The notes: generated by a model not told the origin, from the letters alone. Shown: positions 32,349-40,782, counted from the first letter of the stretch. The stretch: 64,000 nucleotides of DNA from Pantoea sp. Ep11b (GCF_040783975.1 NZ_CP160631.1:1178001-1242000); one strand, 5' to 3'. Numbers and translations are program-made.

Positions 32349-33745
32349 CAGGCTCCAGCCATCGTGATTTGCGGCAGGGTGATACCGCGTTGTTCCAGTG
32401 TCCAGGCGGCACGTAACACCGCCTCTTCATCAAAAGGCCGGCCGATAAGCTGTAAGCCAATCGGCAGGCCACTCCGGGTCGCCAGCGGCACGGTACAGAC
32501 CGGCAGACCCAGGAAGGAGATCGGCTGCGTCAGCATGCCCATACTCGCTTTAGCCGGCAGCGACTCGCCCTGGATCGACAGCGTCTGCTGACCGATCGCG
32601 ATCGCGCTGCAGGGCGTCGCCGGGGCGATCAGCACATCGAAACGGTCGAACAGCGGTAACACCTGCTGCCGGAAATGGCGACGGAAACGCTGCGCCTGCA
32701 CATACCAGGCTCCCGGCATCATCGCACCGGCCAGCAGACGCTCGCGTGAGTTCGGTTCAAACTGCTCAGGCACCTGGCGCAGGGCGGGCAGATAGTGATT
32801 GCCGCCCTCTGCGGCGGTCATGATAAACGCCGCCGAGCGTGCCAGTTCCGCCTCCGGCATCAGCACCTCTTCATGCGCGTTCAGCGCGGCCGCACCCGCC
32901 GCGACGGCGGCGCGGGCATCCTCATCGCACCAGCGGGCAAAAAAGCCGCCGAGCACGCCGCAGCGTAAGCCTTCGCTGCCCTGAGCCAGCGAAGGCAGCG
33001 TGGCGGCCTGCGGATGATTCGCCTGAAACGCATCAGCGGGATCGGCACCCTGCAACTGGTCATAGACCAGCGCGAGGTCATCCACCCGGCGGGCCAGAGG
33101 GCCGATATGGTCCAGGCTGGCGACAAAAGGATGGCTGCCGCTGCGCGAGAGGCGGCCAAAGGTGGGCTTAAGGCCAAAAATGCCGCACAGCGACGCGGGC
33201 ACCCGAATCGAGCCGTTGGTGTCGGTGCCCAGTGAAAAATGCACCAGCCCGGCGGCCACGGCGGCCGCGGAGCCACCGGACGAGCCGCCCGCCACGCGGC
33301 TGAGATCGCGGGGATTGCGTGTCGCGCCATAGTGGCTGTTCTCGGTGGTAAAGCCGTAGGCGTAGGCATCCATGTTCAGCATGCCCGACAGCAGTGCGCC
33401 CGCGTGCCGCAGCTTATCGACAGCAAAGGCATCGGTCTGCGCGGCCGGACGATCGCGGAACAGGCTGGCGCCGGCCAGCGTGCTGTGACCCGCCACGTCA
33501 AACAGGTTTTTCACGGCATAGGGGATGCCCGCCAGCGGCGGCAGGGACTCGCCACGCTGCCGCTGTGCATCCACCGCGCGGGCTTCCTGCAGCATGCGCG
33601 GCCCGGTCACCGCCGTCCAGGCGTTCAGCGCCGGATTATGCTGCTCAATCGCCTGCAGCGTGTGCTGCGCCACCTCATGCGCACTGATCTCACCCTGCTG
33701 GATCGCCCGCTGCAGGGTCTGAATCGAAACGTCACTTAAGTTCAT
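32348..33745 (-). CDS. hpxY: AtzE-like amidase
   Basis: This 465-aa amidase-signature enzyme has the Ser-cisSer-Lys triad visible as Lys79 (PYAVKNLFD), Ser155 (AGGSSGGSA) and Ser179 (DTNGSIRVP). It resembles AtzE (1-carboxybiuret hydrolase) more than GatA because a small AtzG-like partner is encoded immediately upstream with an ATGA overlap. It belongs to hpxWXYZ. The precise substrate is not established; oxalurate or another N-carbamoyl compound is a reasonable guess. Confidence 0.86.
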   Translation of the reverse strand: MNLSDVSIQTLQRAIQQGEISAHEVAQHTLQAIEQHNPALNAWTAVTGPRMLQEARAVDAQRQRGESLPPLAGIPYAVKNLFDVAGHSTLAGASLFRDRPAAQTDAFAVDKLRHAGALLSGMLNMDAYAYGFTTENSHYGATRNPRDLSRVAGGSSGGSAAAVAAGLVHFSLGTDTNGSIRVPASLCGIFGLKPTFGRLSRSGSHPFVASLDHIGPLARRVDDLALVYDQLQGADPADAFQANHPQAATLPSLAQGSEGLRCGVLGGFFARWCDEDARAAVAAGAAALNAHEEVLMPEAELARSAAFIMTAAEGGNHYLPALRQVPEQFEPNSRERLLAGAMMPGAWYVQAQRFRRHFRQQVLPLFDRFDVLIAPATPCSAIAIGQQTLSIQGESLPAKASMGMLTQPISFLGLPVCTVPLATRSGLPIGLQLIGRPFDEEAVLRAAWTLEQRGITLPQITMAGA

Positions 33746-33924
33746 GCCTGATAGACTCCTGCCACGTCCAGCCGGTCATCCAGCGGAAACGCCATCAGCG
33801 GCGCCGCCATCTCTGCAATGCGCGAAAGCTGGATCAGCAGCTCGGCGCGCCGGGCCTCATCCAGTTCCAGCTGCAGGATCTGCTCCATATGGCCGATGTA
33901 GCTGGCCCAGTCGTGTTGATTCAT
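33742..33924 (-). CDS. hpxX: AtzG-like small subunit (DUF4089)
   Basis: This 60-aa helical protein (MNQHDWASYIGHMEQILQLE ... FPLDDRLDVAGVYQA) belongs to the DUF4089/AtzG family, distant GatC relatives that wrap the amidase subunit and allow its folding. It overlaps hpxY by 4 nt and follows hpxW after 12 nt. GatC-like architecture predicts an HpxX2-HpxY2 complex. Confidence 0.85.
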   Translation of the reverse strand: MNQHDWASYIGHMEQILQLELDEARRAELLIQLSRIAEMAAPLMAFPLDDRLDVAGVYQA

Positions 33925-33936
33925 GATTCGCTCCTG

Positions 33937-35523
33937 TTAAAAACCGGCGGCGCTGCCGTTGCTGCGCGGATCGCTGGCACCTTCGAACATGCCGTTGCTG
34001 TGGCGCACGATGGCTCCCGCATGGCCCACGGATTCGCTGAAGTCCGGCAGCAGTTCCACCTCGTGCCCCCACTGACGCAGCCGCGAAACCGTTTCGGCAT
34101 CAAAGCGGCCTTCCAGTTTCAGCGAGTCGGATGACTGTCCCCAGGTGCGGCCCAGCAGCCAGCGCGGCGCACTTACCGCCTGCTGAAGCGGCAGCCCCTG
34201 AATCACATGGCGGGTAAAGATCGCCGCCTGGGTCTGCGGCTGCCCGTCGCCGCCCATCGCGCCGTAGACCAGCGTACGGCCATCTTTCAGGCGTGCCGCG
34301 GCGGGGTTGAGGGTATGAAATGGCTGCTTACCGGGCGCCAGCGCCAGCAGATGATCCGGGTCGAGGCTGAACGCGGCGCCACGGTTCTGCCAGGTGATCC
34401 CGGTGCCGGGCAGCACGACACCGCTGCCAAATTCGTGATAGATGCTCTGAATAAACGACACCGCCAGACCGCTGCTGTCCATGACGCCCATCCAGACGGT
34501 GTCGCCCGGGCCGCGTCCACGGCCCCAGTCGGCGGCTTCGCCATCCGCAATCTGGCTGGCCAGCGTGGCAAGGTGGTCGCTGTCCAGCAGCGCCTGTAAA
34601 TCTTCTTTGACGTGACGCGGATCGGTGATGTGCTGATCGCGCAGCGCAAAGGCTTTTTTGGTGGCCTCCACGATGCGGTGCACCGTCTGCGCGTCATCCG
34701 CGCCGGCCATCTCCAGACGATCGGTGATGCTGAGGATCGCCAGCGACACCATGCCCTGAGTGGGCGGGGTGATATTCCAGATGTCGCCTTCGCTGTGACT
34801 GAGATGCAGCGGCGTTGTGCGGCGGGCACGATGCTGCTGAAGGTCCGCCAGCGTAACGGGCATACCCAGCGTAGCCATCTCATCGGCCATATGATGCGCC
34901 AGCGCGCCGCGATAGAAGCTGTCGAGCCCCTGTTCGCTCAGCAGACTCAGCGTCTGCGCCAGGGCGGGCTGGGTGAAACGACTGCCTGGCTGCGGTACGT
35001 TGCCGTCGGGCATAAAAGTGGCGCTGAAGCCGGGCTGATGCTGTAACTCATGGCGAAACGTGGTGGTCGCGGCGGTCTGCGACGCCGTGACCGGAATACC
35101 GTCGGCGGCGTAGCGGATGGCATCCCGCAGCAGGCGCGCCAGCGGCAGCATCGGGCTGCCCATCTCTTCAGAGATCGCCAGCGCCTCCTGCCAGCCACTG
35201 ACCGTACCGGCCACGGTCAGCGCCGCCTTCGGCCCGCGATGGGGGATCGTCGGGTGATCCGCGTAGAAATCGCAGTGGGCCAGCGCACCGGCTGCGCCAC
35301 TGGCGTCGATAGCCACCGGCTCCCCGTTGGGCGGCAGAATCAGCCAGAAGCCGTCGCCGCCCAGTCCATTCATATGCGGATAGACCACGGCGATGGTCGC
35401 CGCCGCTGCCACCATCGCCTCAATGGCGTTGCCGCCATCACGCAGCACCGCCAGCGCACTCTCACTCGCCAGATGGTGCGGGGTCACCGCCATCCCCTGC
35501 GGGGCCATATTGCTCTGAATCAT
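33937..35523 (-). CDS. hpxW: oxamate amidohydrolase (gamma-glutamyltransferase-like Ntn hydrolase)
   Basis: This 528-aa gamma-glutamyltranspeptidase-family protein has a predicted autocleavage and nucleophile threonine at Thr342 (GPGDTVWMGVMD), matching the T-x-x-x-x-V-x-D start of the small subunit. It has no signal peptide, unlike periplasmic GGT. Klebsiella HpxW is an oxamate amidohydrolase that releases ammonia and oxalate at the end of the allantoin nitrogen pathway, and gene order hpxW-X-Y-Z is the same here. It is divergent from hpxU. Confidence 0.88.
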   Translation of the reverse strand: MIQSNMAPQGMAVTPHHLASESALAVLRDGGNAIEAMVAAAATIAVVYPHMNGLGGDGFWLILPPNGEPVAIDASGAAGALAHCDFYADHPTIPHRGPKAALTVAGTVSGWQEALAISEEMGSPMLPLARLLRDAIRYAADGIPVTASQTAATTTFRHELQHQPGFSATFMPDGNVPQPGSRFTQPALAQTLSLLSEQGLDSFYRGALAHHMADEMATLGMPVTLADLQQHRARRTTPLHLSHSEGDIWNITPPTQGMVSLAILSITDRLEMAGADDAQTVHRIVEATKKAFALRDQHITDPRHVKEDLQALLDSDHLATLASQIADGEAADWGRGRGPGDTVWMGVMDSSGLAVSFIQSIYHEFGSGVVLPGTGITWQNRGAAFSLDPDHLLALAPGKQPFHTLNPAAARLKDGRTLVYGAMGGDGQPQTQAAIFTRHVIQGLPLQQAVSAPRWLLGRTWGQSSDSLKLEGRFDAETVSRLRQWGHEVELLPDFSESVGHAGAIVRHSNGMFEGASDPRSNGSAAGF

Positions 35524-35557
35524 CGTTCACTCGTTCTTCGGGTAACAGAATCTCTGA

Positions 35558-35568
35558 TGAAGCAAGAG
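35558..35568 (+). promoter_or_regulatory. HpxU-like motif, degenerate copy
   Basis: TGAAGCAAGAG matches 9 of 11 positions of the TGAAACAAAAG motif found before hpxU. It overlaps the candidate hpxW -12 element, so the similarity could partly reflect the promoter. Confidence 0.35.
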
Positions 35569-35577
35569 CTGTTCCAG
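35561..35577 (-). promoter_or_regulatory. candidate sigma-54 promoter of hpxWXYZ
   Basis: Read on the minus strand this is CTGGAACAGCTCTTGCT, with GG-N10-GC spacing and a perfect TTGCT -12 element, differing from consensus mainly by A in place of C after GG. The predicted start near 35551 leaves about 28 nt of leader. A relative of the proposed HpxU motif overlaps the -12 region. Confidence 0.6.
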
Positions 35578-35636
35578 TTTTCATCCCGGACAGAGATTGC
35601 GGCGGTTAACCTGGCGTAAATTGTGCTAGCTTCTGC

Positions 35637-35647
35637 TGAAACAAAAG
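35637..35647 (+). promoter_or_regulatory. HpxU-like operator before hpxU
   Basis: TGAAACAAAAG lies 14 nt before the hpxU start. An exact inverted copy lies before hpxF at 36659-36669. RpiR-type autoregulation is plausible. Confidence 0.5.
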
Positions 35648-35661
35648 TTACAGGACGGGTT

Positions 35662-36501
35662 ATGAAACAGCTTGATGAACGACTCAGAAGTCACTATCCC
35701 CAGCTTTCGCCGCAGGAGCAGCGTATTGCCGACTTCGTTTTTGACCACTTCGACGATCTGATCAGCTACAACAGCGCCGAGCTGGCGCGGCTCAGCGGCG
35801 TGTCGAAAGCCACGGTCAGTCGGCTGTTTAAGCGTCTGGGCTATGAAAAATATAAGGATATGCGTGATGAGCTGCGCATCCTGCGTCAGAGCGGCATGCC
35901 GCTGACCGATAACCGCGATGCCGTGCAGGGCAACACGCTGCTGGCGCGCCACTACAAGCAGGAGATGGCCAACCTGACGCAGTGGGTCAACAGCCTGGAT
36001 GCCCGGCAGTTCAGTGAGGTGGTCGGGCAGATGGCGCAGGCGAAGCGCGTCTTTATCATCGGCATGCGCAACGCCTATCCGGTGGCGCTGCACCTGCGTC
36101 AGCAGCTGGTGCAGGCGCGTTCCCAGGTGCATATCCTGCCGCAGCCGGGCCAGACGCTGGCTGAGGAGCTGGTGGATATCACCCCGGAAGATATGGTAGT
36201 GGTGATGGCGTTTCGTCGTCGTCCCCGTATTATCCGGCCGCTGATGCAGCAGCTTCAGGCCGCTGCGGTGCCGGTGCTGGTGCTGTGTGAGCCGCAGGCG
36301 CAGACGGTGATGGCGCTGGCGCGCTGGCAGCTCTGTACGCCGCTGGACAGCGTCTCCGCCTTTGACAGCTACAGCGCCGCCATGAGCCTGGTCAACCTGC
36401 TGGCAAACGCGCTGCTACATGAAACCCTGGCCCAGGGACGTCAGCGTATTCATCAGATCGCGGATCTTTATCAGCAGTTTGACGAGCTGGAGCACCGTTA
36501 A
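35662..36501 (+). CDS. hpxU: RpiR-family transcriptional regulator
   Basis: This 279-aa protein has an N-terminal HTH_6 domain (residues about 1-77, SAELARLSGVSKATVSRLFKRLGY) and a C-terminal SIS domain (about 120-260, RVFIIGMRNAYPVALHLR). RpiR-type HpxU represses hpx operons in Klebsiella, and its position between hpxW and hpxF fits. The start ATG 35662 has AGGA 7 nt upstream. The longer frame from 35623 extends through the proposed operator and was rejected. Confidence 0.87.
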   Translation: MKQLDERLRSHYPQLSPQEQRIADFVFDHFDDLISYNSAELARLSGVSKATVSRLFKRLGYEKYKDMRDELRILRQSGMPLTDNRDAVQGNTLLARHYKQEMANLTQWVNSLDARQFSEVVGQMAQAKRVFIIGMRNAYPVALHLRQQLVQARSQVHILPQPGQTLAEELVDITPEDMVVVMAFRRRPRIIRPLMQQLQAAAVPVLVLCEPQAQTVMALARWQLCTPLDSVSAFDSYSAAMSLVNLLANALLHETLAQGRQRIHQIADLYQQFDELEHR

Positions 36502-36503
36502 CA

Positions 36504-36520
36504 GGCACCCTTTTGGTGCT
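36504..36520. promoter_or_regulatory. NtrC-like binding palindrome
   Basis: GGCACC-CTTTT-GGTGCT matches the NtrC consensus TGCACC-N5-GGTGCA at 10 of 12 defined positions. It lies about 130 bp upstream of the predicted hpxF transcription start, a normal enhancer distance, directly after the hpxU stop codon. Confidence 0.7.
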
Positions 36521-36623
36521 TTGCCCCATTTCAGTACATCCCCGCTACGGCGTAACTGCCCCGGTTACGCCCGCTTTTCACCCCGAACCGCCGCGTTTAT
36601 CCTTTTTTTTCCTGCCAGCCGGG

Positions 36624-36640
36624 TTGGCACATTAGTTGCA
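36624..36640 (+). promoter_or_regulatory. sigma-54 promoter of the hpxF operon
   Basis: TTGGCACATTAGTTGCA has the -24 (TTGGCAC) and -12 (TTGCA) elements with exact GG-N10-GC spacing. The predicted start is near 36651. Together with the upstream NtrC-like site it indicates expression under nitrogen limitation. Confidence 0.82.
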
Positions 36641-36658
36641 GATTCCAGTTCAAAGAAT

Positions 36659-36669
36659 CTTTTGTTTCA
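36659..36669 (-). promoter_or_regulatory. HpxU-like operator before hpxF
   Basis: CTTTTGTTTCA is the exact reverse complement of the motif before hpxU. It lies just downstream of the predicted sigma-54 start, where a bound repressor could block elongation. Confidence 0.5.
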
Positions 36670-36692
36670 CGTTAATCTCACCGGGGTGCATA

Positions 36693-37478
36693 ATGAAAAA
36701 AGTTCTGATGGCGGTTGCCGCAGCGGCGTTACTGATGGCGCAGACGGGAAGCGCGCTGGCCGATCAACTGCAGGATATTCAGAAGCGCGGCGTCATCCGC
36801 GTTGCCGTGCCGCAGGATTTCCCGCCGTTTGGTTCGGTGGGTACCGATCTGCAGCCGCAGGGGTATGACATCGATATGGCGAAATACCTGGCAAAGCAGA
36901 TGAAACTTAAGTTGCAGCTGGTGCCGGTCAGCAGTGCCAACCGCGTGCCTTACCTGCAGACCGACAAGGTCGATCTGGTGATCTCCAGCATGGGTAAAAA
37001 CGCCGAGCGGGAAAAAGTGATCGACTTTACCCGCGCCTATGCGCCGTTCTTCCTGGGCGTGTTCGGGCCGAAAGGCGACGAAATCAAGGCGGCAGCGGCC
37101 CTGAGCGGCAAGTCGATCGGCGTCACGCGCGGAGCGGTCGAGGATATGGTGCTGAGCGACGTGGCGCCGAAAGATGCGCAGGTGAAACGTTACGAAGATA
37201 ACAACACTACGCTGTCCGCGTATCTCTCCGGTCAGGTGCAGTATGTGGCTACCGGCAACCTCGTGGTCGCCGCGATCGCGCGTCAGAATCCGGCCAAAGC
37301 GCCCGTCGCGCAGTTTATGCTGAAAGATTCGCCCTGCTATATCGGCCTGAAGAAAGATCAGCCTGCGCTGAAAGCGAAAGTAAACGAACTGATTGAGCAG
37401 GGCATTAAAGATGGCACCCTGAATAAACTCTCTGAAGAGTGGCTGAAAGCGCCGCTGCCCGCGAACCTCGGCGCCTGA
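36693..37478 (+). CDS. hpxF: ABC transporter substrate-binding protein (family 3) of the hpx operon
   Basis: This 261-aa periplasmic protein of the amino-acid-binding (SBP_bac_3) type has a signal peptide ending SALA-DQ at about residue 23. The mature domain starts RGVIRVAVPQDFPPFGSVG and contains KVDLVISSMGKNAERE. It is the first gene of an operon with two permeases, an ATPase and allantoin-pathway enzymes, so its ligand is probably allantoate, allantoin or a related ureide. The ATG at 36693 is preferred to an upstream in-frame ATG that overlaps the -12 element. Confidence 0.88.
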   Translation: MKKVLMAVAAAALLMAQTGSALADQLQDIQKRGVIRVAVPQDFPPFGSVGTDLQPQGYDIDMAKYLAKQMKLKLQLVPVSSANRVPYLQTDKVDLVISSMGKNAEREKVIDFTRAYAPFFLGVFGPKGDEIKAAAALSGKSIGVTRGAVEDMVLSDVAPKDAQVKRYEDNNTTLSAYLSGQVQYVATGNLVVAAIARQNPAKAPVAQFMLKDSPCYIGLKKDQPALKAKVNELIEQGIKDGTLNKLSEEWLKAPLPANLGA

Positions 37479-37488
37479 GGAGCGATTC

Positions 37489-38157
37489 ATGACCGGGCAA
37501 CTTAACTTTCCCGCCCTGTGGCCATACTGGCCGGAGCTGCTCTCCGGCCTCTGGGTCACCATTCAGCTGACGGTGCTGGCGACGACCGGCGGCGTGGCGA
37601 TTGGGATTGCGGGCGCGGCGCTGCGCAGCGGCAAACCAGGCTGGATGAGCCGCCTCTGGGGCATCTATGTCGAGCTGATCCGCAACACGCCGTTTGTCGT
37701 GCAGCTGTTCTTTATCGTGTTTGGTCTGCCGGCGCTGGGGCTGAAGCTTACGGCAGGTGAGGCGGCGCTGCTGGCGATGCTGATCAACCTCGGGGCTTAC
37801 AGCACAGAGATTATCCGTGCCGGGATTCAGGTGACGCCGAAAGGGCAGTGGGAAGCGGGGCGGGTGCTGGGTTTAACCCGCAGCCAGACCTTCCTGCGGG
37901 TGGTGCTGCCCCCGGCGCTGCAGCGCATTTATCCGGCGCTGGTGAGCCAGTGCATCATCGTCATGCTGGGCTCGTCGGTGGTGTCGCAGGTCTCCTATGA
38001 GGAGCTGACCTTTGCCGCCAACCTGATCCAGTCGCGCACCTTCTTAAGTTTTGAGGTCTATCTGGTGACCACGCTGATCTACCTGGCGTTGTCGATTGCG
38101 ATGCGCCATCTGCTGCTGGCGATTGGCCGTAAATGGTTTGGAGTGCAGCCCTCATGA
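37489..38157 (+). CDS. hpxG: ABC transporter permease of the hpx operon
   Basis: This 222-aa polar amino-acid type permease has several hydrophobic segments and the conserved EAA coupling loop (QWEAGRVLGLTRSQTFLRVV). It pairs with HpxH as a heterodimer. It starts 10 nt after hpxF, and its stop overlaps the hpxH start (ATGA). Confidence 0.88.
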   Translation: MTGQLNFPALWPYWPELLSGLWVTIQLTVLATTGGVAIGIAGAALRSGKPGWMSRLWGIYVELIRNTPFVVQLFFIVFGLPALGLKLTAGEAALLAMLINLGAYSTEIIRAGIQVTPKGQWEAGRVLGLTRSQTFLRVVLPPALQRIYPALVSQCIIVMLGSSVVSQVSYEELTFAANLIQSRTFLSFEVYLVTTLIYLALSIAMRHLLLAIGRKWFGVQPS

Positions 38158-38813
38158 TGACGACCTTTACCGACTGGGACATTCTGCGCAACCTGCTGCT
38201 GGCGGCGCGCTGGACCCTGTTACTGTCGCTGGTGGCCTTTGCCGGCGGCACGCTGGTGACGCTGCCGCTGCTGTTTATGCGCCTGCTGCAGCGCCGGTGG
38301 CTGACGCGCATCATTCGCGGCTACACCGCGCTGTTTCAGGGCACGCCGCTGCTGATGCAGCTCTTCCTGGCCTTTTTCGGTGTCGGCCTGTTCGGCATCG
38401 ATGTCGCGCCCTGGACCGCGGCGTCGCTGGCGCTGACCTTCTACACCAGCGCGTTTCTGATCGATATCTGGTACGGCAGTATCCGCGCCCTGCCGAAGGG
38501 GCAGTGGGAAGCGTCGCGCTGCCTCGGGCTGACCTTTGGTCAGACGCTGTGGCGGGTGATTGCTCCGCAGGCGATCCGCATTGGCATCGCGCCCACGGTG
38601 GGGTTTGCCGTTCAGGTGATCAAGGGCACCGCGCTGGCGTCGATTATCGGTTTTATCGAGCTGACCAAAGCGGGCACCATTCTGAACAACGTGACCTATC
38701 AGCCGTTTAAAGTTTTCGGGCTGGTGGCGCTGGGCTACTTCCTGATGTGTTATCCGCTGTCCCGTTACAGCCAGTATCTGGAGAAAAAATTCAATGCCGC
38801 TCATCACCATTAA
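38154..38813 (+). CDS. hpxH: ABC transporter permease of the hpx operon
   Basis: This 219-aa second permease is of the same HisM/GlnP family. The EAA loop reads QWEASRCLGLTFGQTLWRVI. ATG 38154 overlaps the hpxG stop, giving translational coupling. Codons upstream of it in frame belong to hpxG sequence. It overlaps hpxI by 20 nt. Confidence 0.88.
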   Translation: MMTTFTDWDILRNLLLAARWTLLLSLVAFAGGTLVTLPLLFMRLLQRRWLTRIIRGYTALFQGTPLLMQLFLAFFGVGLFGIDVAPWTAASLALTFYTSAFLIDIWYGSIRALPKGQWEASRCLGLTFGQTLWRVIAPQAIRIGIAPTVGFAVQVIKGTALASIIGFIELTKAGTILNNVTYQPFKVFGLVALGYFLMCYPLSRYSQYLEKKFNAAHHH

Positions 38814-39525
38814 TCAGGTGCAAAAATATTACGGCGACAACCATGTGTTGAAAGGCGTGGATCTGGATATCGACATGGGCGAGGTGATCTCAATCATCGG
38901 TCGCAGCGGGTCGGGTAAAAGCACGCTGCTGCGCTGCATGAACGGGCTGGAGGGCTACCAGGAGGGCAGCATCAAGCTCGGCGGGATGACCATTACCGAT
39001 CGCGACTCGCAGGCGCGTGAAATCAGCCGCTCGGTCGGGATGGTATTTCAGAACTTCAACCTGTTTCCGCACATGACGGCGCTGGAAAACGTGATGCTGG
39101 CCCCGCGCCGGGTGCTGAAAAAGAGTGATGCCGAATGCCGGGCGCTGGCAACGCAGATGCTGGAAAAAGTCGGGCTGGGCGAGCGGCTTAACTACTATCC
39201 GGGCAGTCTCTCCGGTGGTCAGCAGCAGCGGGTGGCGATCGCCCGTGCGCTGGCGATGACGCCAAAAGTTTTACTCTGTGATGAGATCACCTCCGCGCTC
39301 GATCCCGAACTGGTAGGCGAAGTCCTTAAGGTACTGGAGCAGCTGGCGGCAGAGGGGATGACGCTGATCCTCGTCACGCATGAAATGAACTTCGCCCGCG
39401 ACGTGGGCGATCGTGTGGTCTTTATGCATCAGGGGCGCGTCTGGGAACAGGGCGACAGCAAAACAGTGTTCGCTCAGCCGCAGTCGCCGGAGCTGAAGCA
39501 GTTTATCTCTTCGGTGCGTCTCTGA
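38794..39525 (+). CDS. hpxI: ABC transporter ATPase of the hpx operon
   Basis: This 243-aa amino-acid-type ATPase has Walker A GRSGSGKST near residue 33, signature LSGGQQQR, Walker B VLLCDEITSALD and the H-loop VTHEM. The start lies inside the hpxH end. It completes the HpxFGHI importer. Confidence 0.9.
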   Translation: MPLITINQVQKYYGDNHVLKGVDLDIDMGEVISIIGRSGSGKSTLLRCMNGLEGYQEGSIKLGGMTITDRDSQAREISRSVGMVFQNFNLFPHMTALENVMLAPRRVLKKSDAECRALATQMLEKVGLGERLNYYPGSLSGGQQQRVAIARALAMTPKVLLCDEITSALDPELVGEVLKVLEQLAAEGMTLILVTHEMNFARDVGDRVVFMHQGRVWEQGDSKTVFAQPQSPELKQFISSVRL

Positions 39526-39543
39526 GCCTCTCTAAAGGAAACG

Positions 39544-40782
39544 ATGATGGATATTACCCAATTCCCGCAACTGAATCCGCCACAGCGTCTGCTGATGGGG
39601 CCAGGCCCGATCAATGCCGATCCTCGCGTTCTGCGCGCCATGTCGAGTCAGCTGCTGGGTCAGTACGATCCCGCCATGACCCACTACATGAACGAGGTGA
39701 TGGCGCTTTATCGCGGCGTGTTCCGCACCGAAAACCGCTGGACGCTGCTGATCGATGGCACGTCACGCGCCGGTATTGAGGCGATCCTGCTCTCCGCTAT
39801 CCGGCCGGGTGACAGAGTGCTGGTGCCGGTGTTTGGCCGCTTCGGTCATCTGCTGTGTGAAATCGCCCGCCGCTGTCGCGCCGAGGTTCACACTATCGAA
39901 GTGCCGTGGGGCGAGGTCTTTACGCCCGATCAGGTGGAAGAGGCGATTAAAAAAGTGCGGCCGCGTCTGCTGCTCACGGTACAGGGCGACACCTCGACCA
40001 CCATGCTGCAGCCGCTGGAGCAGCTGGGAGCGATCTGCAAACGGTATGGCGTGCTGTTCTACACCGATGCCACCGCGTCGCTGGCGGGCAACCCGCTGGA
40101 AACGGACGCCTGGGGGCTGGATGCGGTGTCGGCAGGGATGCAGAAGTGTCTGGGCGGCCCCTCGGGCACCTCGCCGATCACCCTGAGCGCAGAGATGGAA
40201 GCGGTGATCCGCAAGCGCAAATGCGTGGAGCAGGGGATCCGCACGGAGGCGCACCAGGATGGCGACGAGGAGATGATCTACTCCAACTATTTCGATCTCG
40301 GCATGATCATGGATTACTGGGGGCCGGAGCGGCTTAACCATCACACGGAAGCGACCAGCGCCCTGTTTGGCGCGCGCGAGTGTGCCCGTCTGATCCTGCA
40401 GGAAGGGCTGGACAACGGCATTGCCCGTCACAAGCTGCATGGCGACGCAATGCTGAAAGGCATTCAGGGAATGGGGCTGGAAACCTTTGGCGACCTGAAA
40501 CATAAAATGAATAACGTGCTGGGCGTGATGATCCCCTCCGGCGTGAATGGCGACCAGGTGCGCAAGCTGATGCTGGAGGATTTCGGCATTGAGATCGGCA
40601 CTTCGTTTGGCCCGCTGCATGGCAGGGTCTGGCGCATCGGCACCATGGGCTACAACGCACGTAAAGATTGCGTGATGCAGACCCTGTCGGCGCTGGAGAC
40701 GGTGCTGACCCACGTCGGCTATCGCACGCCACAGGGCGCTGGCGCCCAGGCCGCGTGGGATCACTACGGGAGTCACGCATGA
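39544..40782 (+). CDS. hpxJ: (S)-ureidoglycine-glyoxylate aminotransferase
   Basis: This 412-aa fold-type I class V aminotransferase has the PLP lysine in SAGMQKCLGGPSG (Lys201 counted from 39544) and the N-terminal LLMGPGPINADPRVLRAMS phosphate region shared with PucG and Klebsiella HpxJ. It transfers the amino group of ureidoglycine to glyoxylate, giving oxalurate and glycine. ATG 39544 or 39547 are both possible after AAAGGA; one residue differs. It ends in an ATGA overlap with hpxK. Confidence 0.9.
   Translation: MMDITQFPQLNPPQRLLMGPGPINADPRVLRAMSSQLLGQYDPAMTHYMNEVMALYRGVFRTENRWTLLIDGTSRAGIEAILLSAIRPGDRVLVPVFGRFGHLLCEIARRCRAEVHTIEVPWGEVFTPDQVEEAIKKVRPRLLLTVQGDTSTTMLQPLEQLGAICKRYGVLFYTDATASLAGNPLETDAWGLDAVSAGMQKCLGGPSGTSPITLSAEMEAVIRKRKCVEQGIRTEAHQDGDEEMIYSNYFDLGMIMDYWGPERLNHHTEATSALFGARECARLILQEGLDNGIARHKLHGDAMLKGIQGMGLETFGDLKHKMNNVLGVMIPSGVNGDQVRKLMLEDFGIEIGTSFGPLHGRVWRIGTMGYNARKDCVMQTLSALETVLTHVGYRTPQGAGAQAAWDHYGSHA

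Noticed and set aside
40668..40778. Longer N-terminus for hpxK inside hpxJ
   Set aside because: The 37 extra codons are in a different frame of hpxJ and unlike the M20 family. The ATGA overlap start is better.
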